This document shows, piece by piece, positions 9,783 to 16,785 of a DNA stretch of 64,000 nt; the first letter of the stretch is position 1; each line of letters starts with the position of its first letter. The notes under the pieces were generated by a model, which made no database searches, was not told where the DNA came from, and saw only the letters and a list, made by a program, of their open reading frames with translations. A program made the position numbers and the translations under genes. The stretch is from assembly GCA_963771985.1 (NCBI GenBank), contig CAVYVO010000001.1, positions 248,001 to 312,000 on the forward strand, in the 5' to 3' direction. Origin of the DNA: Trebonia sp963771985. GTDB lineage: Bacteria; Actinomycetota; Actinomycetes; Streptosporangiales; Streptosporangiaceae.

Positions 9783-10817
9783 ATGCGAGGGGACACGACG
9801 GCGCCGCGGGTCGCGGACTTCAGGTATGACGTCGACGCGCAGTGGGAAAAGCTCCCGGCCGGGATTTCCCACCGTGACGTGTCGGCGGTCGGTACCGACT
9901 CCCAGGACCGGGTGTACCTGCTGACGAGGCATGACTCCAACGTGCTGGTGTACGAGCCAGACGGCACGTTCATCACCGCCTGGGGCGGGGAGAACTTCAC
10001 CAACCCGCACGGGCTGACCGTGGGCCAGGACGACTCGGTGTGGACCGTGGACAACGGGGACCACACCGTAAGGAAGTTCTCGCCGGACGGGAAGCTGCTG
10101 CTGACGCTGGGGCGGCCCGGCCAGCCGTCGGACACCGGCCGCACGCCCGGCGGCCCTTTCGTCGTCCACAACGTTGAGACCGTCGAGCGGCCGGGCGAGC
10201 CGTTCAACGCCTGCACCAACATGGCTATCAACTCGGCCGGGCGAATCTACGTCGCGGACGGGTACGGCAACTGCCGGGTGCACGTGTTTTCTCCGGAAGG
10301 GGAGCTGATCACGTCGTGGGGCGAGGTGGGGGTCGGCGCCGGCGAGTTCCACCTGCCGCACGGCATCGCGGTCGGCCCCGATGACCGCGTGCACGTCTGC
10401 GACCGGGAGAACGACCGGATCCAGGTCTTCGACCCCGATGGCTGCTACCTCACCGAGTGGACCGATGTGCAACGGCCCTGCGACATCGCCATCGACGCGG
10501 ACGGCTACTCGTATGTGGCGGAGCTGTGGCGGCCCAAGGGCAAGGGCTCCTTCACGCACGGTTTCATGCGCGAGGACCACCCCGGCCGGGTAACCATCTT
10601 CGACCGCGACGGCTCCATCGTGGCCAGGTGGGGCGCCAGCACCGTCAGCCGGACCGCGCCGGGCAACTTCATCGCGCCGCACGGCATCGCGGTGGACTCA
10701 CGCGGCGACCTTTACGTCTGTGAGGTGGCCTACACCTTCGGGGTCAAGTCCAACGGCGTTGACCCGGCCAAGGCTGCCGCTCACCAGATCCAGAAGTTCA
10801 CCCGGCGCGCCTCGTAA
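9783..10817 (+). CDS. NHL-repeat six-bladed beta-propeller protein
   Basis: 344-aa protein built of NHL-type repeats (recurring DSxxRVYV/DxxNxRVQVFxPDG units; for example VADGYGNCRVHVFSPEG, VCDRENDRIQVFDPDG, VCEVAY). It resembles the peptidyl-glycine monooxygenase lyase-like or SMP-30-like propellers found in actinobacterial catabolic clusters. There is no signal peptide, so it is likely cytoplasmic. ATG at 9783 lies 4 bp after the DUF35 stop behind GGAAGGA, within the same operon. It could be a lactonase or hydrolase acting on ring-cleavage products. No catalytic residues are assigned, so function stays open. Confidence 0.65.
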   Translation: MRGDTTAPRVADFRYDVDAQWEKLPAGISHRDVSAVGTDSQDRVYLLTRHDSNVLVYEPDGTFITAWGGENFTNPHGLTVGQDDSVWTVDNGDHTVRKFSPDGKLLLTLGRPGQPSDTGRTPGGPFVVHNVETVERPGEPFNACTNMAINSAGRIYVADGYGNCRVHVFSPEGELITSWGEVGVGAGEFHLPHGIAVGPDDRVHVCDRENDRIQVFDPDGCYLTEWTDVQRPCDIAIDADGYSYVAELWRPKGKGSFTHGFMREDHPGRVTIFDRDGSIVARWGASTVSRTAPGNFIAPHGIAVDSRGDLYVCEVAYTFGVKSNGVDPAKAAAHQIQKFTRRAS

Positions 10818-10838
10818 CGACGGAAGGAAAGAGCGCAG

Positions 10839-12047
10839 ATGAGGCATAGCACCGACCGGATCCGGTCGACGCATGGCGGGAACCTGCCGCGGCCGGCGGA
10901 GTTCGACGCGCTGTTGCAGCAGGGCCCGGTAGTGACGGCGCAGGTGGCCGCGGAGTTGCCGGGCGCGGTGCAGTACGTGGTGGATCATCAGCTTGAGTGC
11001 GGCGTGGATGTGGTCAACGACGGCGAGTACGTGAAGGCCGCCGGCGGGGGCTCGTATACCGGTTACATCCATCAGCGGGTGACCGGGTGGGAGGTGCTGC
11101 CGATCGACCCGGCAAAGCCGCGCAAGCGGGACGGCGTCGGCGGGCGGGAACGGCTTATGTTCCCCGGTTTCTATGAGTCGGGGCTGTGGCTGCAGGGATC
11201 GGGCGGCCCGGTGCGGCCGGGGTACTTCAAGCCGGGCCGGCCGGCGGAGCGGACCACCGAGCGGGTCGCCACTGGCCCGGTCAGGTACACCGGGCACGAG
11301 GCCATCAAGGCCGACACCGACGCGCTCACCAGGGCGCTGGCGGGCAAGCCTGCCGAGGTGGAGGGTTTCGTGGCGGCGCTAGGCCCGCTGAGCCTGGGCG
11401 CCGGGGCGCGCAACGAGTACTACTCCACCGAGGAGGAGTACATGACCGCGGTCGCCGAGGTGGTCCGGGAGGAGTACAAGGCGATCACCGACGCGGGGTT
11501 CATCGTGCAGGTCGACGAACCGGAGTTCGCCACCTCCTGGCAGTTCTATCCCGACTGGGACGTGCCCCGGTACCGTCAGTACCTGCAGTTCTGCGTGGAG
11601 ATCATCAACCACGCGCTGGACGGCCTGCCCGAGGACCAGATCCGGTTCCACGTCTGCTGGGGCAGCGGGCACCGGCCGCACGTTACCGATATCGACCTGG
11701 TCCACATCGCCGACCTCCTGCTGAACATCAACGCCCAGGCGTACTCCGTCGAGGCCGGCAACGTCCGGCACGCCCACGAGTGGACCGTGTGGCGCGACAT
11801 CAAGCTGCCCGACGGCAAGATCCTGGTGCCCGGGGTCATCTCGCACGCCACCGACCTGGTCGAGGCCCCCGCCCTGGTCGCCGAGCGGCTGGTCAACTAC
11901 GCCAGCGTCGTGGGCCGGGAGAACCTCCAGGCCGGCACCGACTGCGGCATCGGATCCAGGGTCGGCCACGAGGAAATCGTCTGGGCCAAGCTCCGCGCCA
12001 TGGCGCAGGGCTGCGAACTGGCCAGCAAGCAGCTATGGGGAAAGTGA
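10839..12047 (+). CDS. MetE-like zinc alkyl/methyltransferase, paralogue B
   Basis: 402-aa second member of the MetE C-terminal family in this operon. Zinc ligands are visible as His271-x-Cys273 (FHVCWGSGH) and Cys369 (GTDCGIG). It shares with paralogue A the NEYY(K/S)TEEEY segment, the VQVD motif and the KLPDGKIL(I/V)PGVI(T/S)H segment, so they arose by duplication. It has a 20-residue insertion with MFPGFYESGLWLQG. A GGAAGGAAAG ribosome binding site precedes the ATG. Two diverged copies in one operon suggest two different alkyl or methyl acceptors, or a heteromeric enzyme. It ends 13 bp before the amidohydrolase start. Confidence 0.8.
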   Translation: MRHSTDRIRSTHGGNLPRPAEFDALLQQGPVVTAQVAAELPGAVQYVVDHQLECGVDVVNDGEYVKAAGGGSYTGYIHQRVTGWEVLPIDPAKPRKRDGVGGRERLMFPGFYESGLWLQGSGGPVRPGYFKPGRPAERTTERVATGPVRYTGHEAIKADTDALTRALAGKPAEVEGFVAALGPLSLGAGARNEYYSTEEEYMTAVAEVVREEYKAITDAGFIVQVDEPEFATSWQFYPDWDVPRYRQYLQFCVEIINHALDGLPEDQIRFHVCWGSGHRPHVTDIDLVHIADLLLNINAQAYSVEAGNVRHAHEWTVWRDIKLPDGKILVPGVISHATDLVEAPALVAERLVNYASVVGRENLQAGTDCGIGSRVGHEEIVWAKLRAMAQGCELASKQLWGK

Positions 12048-12060
12048 GGAGATGGCCGGC

Positions 12061-13278
12061 ATGAGCTACGACCTGCTGATCAAGGGAGGCCACGTCCTGG
12101 ATCCCGGCCGGGGGCTGGACGGCGTCCTGGACATCGCGATCACCGGTGGCAAGATCGCGCGGATCGCCGCCGACATCCCGGCGCGGGACGCGGTGCGCGT
12201 CCTGGAGATCCGCGGCGCGGGCCGGCATGTCGTGCCGGGACTGATCGACGTTCACACGCACGTCGCTAACGGTGCGGTCACCGAGGGCGTCGGCCTGGGC
12301 TACTGCGATCCCGACGCCATCGGAGTGCACTCTGGTGTCACCACGGTCGTGGACTGCGGGTCGGTTGGCGTCGCCAATCTCGGCGTCTTTCCCGCCTACA
12401 TCCTGCCCAAGGCCAAGACCCGGGTCATCACGATGGTGAACGTCGGCAGCCACGCGCACACCATGCCGGGTCCGGCGGACGTCAACTCGCTCGACGACAT
12501 CAACAGGGACGCCCTGCAGGCGGCCGCCGAACACAACCCCGGCCTCATCGCAGGGGTCAAGCTCCGCATCGTGGGCCCGGCCTTCGCGGAGATCGGCGAG
12601 GACATCATCACCACCGCCAAAGCAGCGGCCAGGGATCTCGGCGTTCCGCTGATGGTGCACATCGGGGACTCGACCGCCAGGGACGAGGCGTCGGCGGCGC
12701 GGCGCGGCGAGCTGACCCGGTTCCTGCTGAAGGTGTTCGAACCGGGCGACATCCTGACCCACCTGTGCACACCGAACTCCGGGCGGGTCCTCGACCCATC
12801 GGGAAAGCCTTACCCGGAGGTCGCCGAGGCCCGCGCCAACGGCGTCGTGCTGGACTCGGCGCTCGGCCGCGGCAACTTCGGCATCGAGGTCGCCAGGCGC
12901 CAGGTCGACCTGGGCCTGTATCCCGACACCATCAGCAGCGACCTGACTGCCAGAGGCCAGACCTTCCACAGCCTGCTTGAGTGCATGGCCAAGTTCATGT
13001 CGATCGGCTACACGCTGGCCAACGTGGTCAAGGCGACCACCTCCAGCGCGGCCACGGCGCTCGGCCTGCAGGACGAGCTCGGGGCCATCGCCGTCGGGCG
13101 GGACGCCGACCTGAGCATCATCGACGTCGCTGAGGGCGACTTCACCTTCACCGACACCACCGGGCAAGTGTTCCGGGGCGGCTACGGGCTGGTCCCCGTC
13201 CACACGTTGAAGGCGGGCGAGGAGTTCTCGCCGGGGTGGGGAACGCACCCCTGGGGCTGGCTGCCCGCATCTGGGTAG
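12061..13278 (+). CDS. Amidohydrolase/deacetylase-family metallohydrolase
   Basis: 405-aa TIM-barrel amidohydrolase of the dihydroorotase/deacetylase type. It has the N-terminal beta-sandwich signature (LLIKGGHVLDPG), metal ligands His65-x-His67 (IDVHTHV), a likely bridging-Lys region (AGVKLRIVG) and later histidines MVHIGDS and LTHLCTP. The C-terminal IAVGRDADLSIIDV returns to the sandwich. I chose ATG 12061 over ATG 12052, because TGAGGAG is at a proper distance from 12061 and directly abuts 12052. It would hydrolyse a cyclic amide, lactam or N-acyl compound; the substrate is unknown. It is probably the last gene coupled to the upstream operon. Confidence 0.8.
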   Translation: MSYDLLIKGGHVLDPGRGLDGVLDIAITGGKIARIAADIPARDAVRVLEIRGAGRHVVPGLIDVHTHVANGAVTEGVGLGYCDPDAIGVHSGVTTVVDCGSVGVANLGVFPAYILPKAKTRVITMVNVGSHAHTMPGPADVNSLDDINRDALQAAAEHNPGLIAGVKLRIVGPAFAEIGEDIITTAKAAARDLGVPLMVHIGDSTARDEASAARRGELTRFLLKVFEPGDILTHLCTPNSGRVLDPSGKPYPEVAEARANGVVLDSALGRGNFGIEVARRQVDLGLYPDTISSDLTARGQTFHSLLECMAKFMSIGYTLANVVKATTSSAATALGLQDELGAIAVGRDADLSIIDVAEGDFTFTDTTGQVFRGGYGLVPVHTLKAGEEFSPGWGTHPWGWLPASG

Positions 13279-13333
13279 GTCCACGAAACGGCCCGGCGGG
13301 CGCCGCATGGCAAGCGCGGGTCCCGGACAGGCG

Positions 13334-13381
13334 CCACGGTCCGTTCGGAAAATCAAGATCTTTATTCGGAACGGACGGTGG
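13334..13381. promoter_or_regulatory. Inverted repeat upstream of CocE-like hydrolase gene
   Basis: Two 13-base arms (13334-13346 and 13369-13381) are reverse complements at 12 of 13 positions (CCACgGTCCGTTC and its partner), separated by a 22-base AT-rich centre containing the palindrome AAGATCTT. It sits between the amidohydrolase stop and the hydrolase start, so it could be an operator or the terminator of the upstream operon. The long spacer and lack of a T-run favour an operator. Confidence 0.45.
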
Positions 13382-13439
13382 TGCCTGTGCCGCCACGATC
13401 GGTGAACGAGGACAGCATGAGGCCGAGAAGAGGATGATC

Positions 13440-15113
13440 ATGAGCGAGAGCGGCTACCTTTTCCGCGGCCCGCGCAACACGCCCGGGTCGCGGGCGGGCC
13501 GGCCACCCGAGCCGCGCACCGAGACCAGGCCAGGCATGGCAATCGACCGTGATGTCGCGGTCCTGACCGGTTCAGGCGCGACCATCTGGGCGGACGTCTA
13601 CCGGCCGGCGGGCGGCGAGGCCGCCGCGCCGATCGTGGGCTGGTCGCCCTACGGCAAGCACAACCCGGCTCCGATCGGGCGGATCTATCCCAACAGCGGG
13701 GTGCGCCCGGAGTGGAACTCCCCGCTGACGACGTTCGAGGCTCCTGACCCGGAGTACTGGGTCCCGCGCGGCTACGCGATCGTGATCGCCGACATCCCGG
13801 GCACGTGGTACTCGGAGGGACCCGCGACCTACCTCTCGCCCGAGGAGGCCAGGGCGTACGCCGACCTGATCGAGTGGGCCGGCACGCGACCGTGGAGCAA
13901 CGGGCGGGTCGGGCTGTCGGGAGTGTCGTATCTGACGTCGTCGCAGTGGCGGGTGGCCGAGCTCAATCCGCCGCACCTGGCGGCGATCAACCCGTGGGAG
14001 GGCTGGACGGATACCTACCGCGAGGTCGCCCGGCACGGCGGCATCCCTGAGACGTCTTTCTGGCCCTACATCTGGGACCGGTGGGGCGCCGGCACGGGCA
14101 TGATCGAGGACCTCGAGGCCGAGACCGCCGAGCACCCGTGGTTCGACGAGTTCTGGGCCTCGAAAGCCGCCAGGCTCGAGGAGATCCGGGTCCCCGCGTT
14201 CGTGGTGGCCAGCTGGTCGGACCAGGGCCTGCATTCGCGCGGCACGCTGGAGGGCTTCCGCCGGATCTCGTCGGAGCACAAGTGGCTCGACGTACACGGC
14301 CGCAAGAAATGGGGATATTACTACGACCCCGCGAACGTCGAGCGCCAGCGCGCGTTCTTCGATCAGTTCCTCCGCGGCGTCGACCGTGGCGTCCTGGACT
14401 GGCCACGGGTCCGGATGGAGGTACGGGAGCGCTACTACCAGGGCACCTACCGCGTCGCCCGGGACTGGCCGCCCAAGGACACGGAGTACCGGCCCTGGTA
14501 TCTGGACGCGGCGGACGGAGCGATGCTCCCGCACCTGCCCGCCGCTGCCGCGGCAGCGGAGTACGACTCGCTGGGCAGCGCGCCGGGTCCGACCGATGCC
14601 CGGTTCACCATGACCTTCGACGAGCCGGCCGAGATCATCGGGCACTCCCGTCTGGTCCTGCACGTCGAGGCCCCCGAAGCGGACGATCTCGACCTGTTCG
14701 CCGCGCTGTTCAAGACCGGCCGCGACGGCGAGGTTGTCGGGTTCCCGTACTATGCGCAGTTCGAGGACGGTCCGGTCGCGGTCGGCTGGCTGCGAGCCTC
14801 GCACCGTGAGCCTGACACAGAGCTCAGCACGGAGTTCCTGACCGTCCTCGCCCACCGCCGCGCACTCCCGGTCCCGCCCGGGGAGATCGTCGAGGTCCAG
14901 ATCGAGATCTGGCCCTCCGGCACCCGGTTCGAGGCTGGTGAGGGACTGCTGCTGATCGTGCAGGGCACCGACGTCAAGCGGTACCCCAAGCCGCTCACCT
15001 ATGCCCGGCACGAGAACACGGTCAACGCCGGCCCGCACCGCATCCACACCGGTCCCGGCCACCCGTCGCGAATCGTTCTCCCGATCGTCCCGGCGAGCGA
15101 CGTCCGCGGCTGA
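13440..15113 (+). CDS. CocE/NonD-family (X-Pro dipeptidyl-peptidase type) alpha/beta hydrolase
   Basis: 557-aa serine hydrolase of the CocE/NonD family: an N-terminal alpha/beta hydrolase plus the C-terminal jelly-roll domain typical of X-prolyl dipeptidyl aminopeptidase-like esterases. Catalytic residues inferred from motifs are Ser163 (SGVSYL), Asp261 (ASWSDQG) and His286 (DVHGRK). The C-terminal half begins about residue 385 (FTMTFDEPAEIIGHSRLVLHV). There is no signal peptide. I chose ATG 13440 because GAGAAGAGG lies six bases upstream; ATG 13434 directly abuts that site. It is separated from the operon upstream by a 160-bp gap containing an inverted repeat, so it may be regulated separately. 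It likely cleaves an ester or amide of the locus substrate. Confidence 0.85.
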   Translation: MSESGYLFRGPRNTPGSRAGRPPEPRTETRPGMAIDRDVAVLTGSGATIWADVYRPAGGEAAAPIVGWSPYGKHNPAPIGRIYPNSGVRPEWNSPLTTFEAPDPEYWVPRGYAIVIADIPGTWYSEGPATYLSPEEARAYADLIEWAGTRPWSNGRVGLSGVSYLTSSQWRVAELNPPHLAAINPWEGWTDTYREVARHGGIPETSFWPYIWDRWGAGTGMIEDLEAETAEHPWFDEFWASKAARLEEIRVPAFVVASWSDQGLHSRGTLEGFRRISSEHKWLDVHGRKKWGYYYDPANVERQRAFFDQFLRGVDRGVLDWPRVRMEVRERYYQGTYRVARDWPPKDTEYRPWYLDAADGAMLPHLPAAAAAAEYDSLGSAPGPTDARFTMTFDEPAEIIGHSRLVLHVEAPEADDLDLFAALFKTGRDGEVVGFPYYAQFEDGPVAVGWLRASHREPDTELSTEFLTVLAHRRALPVPPGEIVEVQIEIWPSGTRFEAGEGLLLIVQGTDVKRYPKPLTYARHENTVNAGPHRIHTGPGHPSRIVLPIVPASDVRG

Positions 15114-15145
15114 TCGCCGCGTTCGTCGCTCCCTTCCCGGCCGCC

Positions 15146-16600
15146 TCAGGACTTCGGCGGTGCGGGCGCCGTGGCGCCGTCCCGGACCGTGAACCCGTCC
15201 TTGTCGGAGTCGGGCTGCGACGTCGCCCCGATCGTCTTGGCCGAGGCGTTCAGCATCTCTAGGCGCTGCACGCTCCCGCCCGCCACGACGGTCAGGAACG
15301 GGTAGGTCTTGCCGCCGGCGCTGAACGTCGCGTGGTCGAACGTCACCGGCGTGGTGGCGGCCAGCGGAAGGAATCCGGGGCCAAGCGGGTTCGCCGGGCG
15401 CAACTCGGCCACCTCGGCGTCGTACTGGCTGTAATCGGCTGTCACGTTGATGGCACCCCCGCCGCGACGGGTGGTCAGGTCGTAGACAAAGGCGCTCCAG
15501 CCTTGGCTGTCCGAGCCGGTGATGACCGCCTTGATCGTGTCACCCGGGTGGACGGTTACCCCCTGCACGGCCCCGACGTGCGTCCCGAGCTGGGTAAACG
15601 CCTGGTAGGAGACCTTGCCGTAGGCCATCGTTTCTTCGACGCCCGCCATGACACCGTTGCCGTGCGCGTTGCCGATGCCCGCCAGGTAATAGGCGAAGGC
15701 GTAGCTGTCCGGGTTCGTCTTCGTGATCTTGGGAAGTTTCCAGGTGGCCTGCACACCCGTGTACGGGTCTCCGCCGCCAAGCGACGCGGGCTGGGCTACC
15801 TCGTAGCCGGCCAGGTTCGGTGTGAGCAGCGCGGTGTCGGTGACGGTGAAGTTGTTGTCGTTGTCGGTGGGCTTGGAAGTGGCTGCGACGACGGTGTTGC
15901 TGTTGTTGATCAGGTTGTACCGGAAGAGGGTGGCGCCGGAGGGCGGAGCGCCGAGCAGCTTGCTCACCCCGGCCTGGTTGTGCTCCTCCCACCACACCCG
16001 GGTGAAGTCGAAGGCGACCGGGGAGGTCTGGGTCAGGAAGTCATAGGCGGGGGAGGCCGACTCCTCATATGCCCCGGCCTGGCACGGATAGTCGCTGGCG
16101 TCCGGGCTGAACCGAGTCCACTCCTGGCCGCTGTGCTCATCAAAGATCTCCACCATCCAGCCGGAAGAGCCCTCGTTTTCGATCGTCACCTCCAGCTCGT
16201 CGCCCGGCTGCGCCGAGAACGGGGCGGTGACCTGCCCGCCGCTGGTGCCCCACTGGCCGTAGGGGAAGTAGAACGCGTGGCCGCCGGAGTTGTCGACCGC
16301 CACTCCTGCGCTCACGCCGGTGGTGGTGCCGCCGATGTTATAGATGTCGGCGGAGATGCCGGGGGTGCCGTTGATGTAGGTGGCGGCCGGCACGGTGATG
16401 GTGCCCGCGATCTCCGAGTACACCGGGTAGGCGTGGTTCTGGCAGCCCAGCTGCTCATACCCCGCGAGGAAGTAGCTGTTCTGCGGCGCCGGGGCGTCGG
16501 CCGCGGTGACGATGGCGGCCCGCGCGGAGGCTGGGAGGATCAGCCCGGCCGCGAGGACCGCGGCCCCCGCTGCAAGTGTGATGAGTGTCCTGCGCATCAA
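15146..16600 (-). CDS. Secreted protein with two eqolisin-like (peptidase G1-type) beta-sandwich repeats
   Basis: 484 aa with a Sec signal (MMRRTLITLAAGAAVLAAG, cleavage near SARA). The mature part contains two related beta-sandwich modules. Each has a WxxPxI/IxVP start, an AGVAVDNSGG/AGVEETM strand, a PGD(E/T)(L/I)xxxI segment and a W-containing strand (GWMVEIFDEHSG; GWSAFVYDLTTRRG). This is how fungal and bacterial glutamic peptidases (G1) are organised, but the canonical Gln/Glu catalytic pair is not certain, so a binding or degenerate enzyme is possible. It is convergent with the CocE gene, 32 bp apart. The product is exported and acts outside the cell. Confidence 0.55.
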   Translation of the reverse strand: MMRRTLITLAAGAAVLAAGLILPASARAAIVTAADAPAPQNSYFLAGYEQLGCQNHAYPVYSEIAGTITVPAATYINGTPGISADIYNIGGTTTGVSAGVAVDNSGGHAFYFPYGQWGTSGGQVTAPFSAQPGDELEVTIENEGSSGWMVEIFDEHSGQEWTRFSPDASDYPCQAGAYEESASPAYDFLTQTSPVAFDFTRVWWEEHNQAGVSKLLGAPPSGATLFRYNLINNSNTVVAATSKPTDNDNNFTVTDTALLTPNLAGYEVAQPASLGGGDPYTGVQATWKLPKITKTNPDSYAFAYYLAGIGNAHGNGVMAGVEETMAYGKVSYQAFTQLGTHVGAVQGVTVHPGDTIKAVITGSDSQGWSAFVYDLTTRRGGGAINVTADYSQYDAEVAELRPANPLGPGFLPLAATTPVTFDHATFSAGGKTYPFLTVVAGGSVQRLEMLNASAKTIGATSQPDSDKDGFTVRDGATAPAPPKS

Positions 16601-16785
16601 GGCCCCCTTCGTCGGCTTCTTGTCCCAGGCTCACGGGCGGCCGGAACGTGCACCATACGTAGCCGCCCACATGACAGACCACAGGATGACGCGCAGCGCA
16701 GGTCCGACGTATTGTTGGCGCAGAGTGCTCTTCCTACTACACCGGTGCCGGGGCGCTGGCTGTCGGCTTGCGGGGGGCGTGGGCC

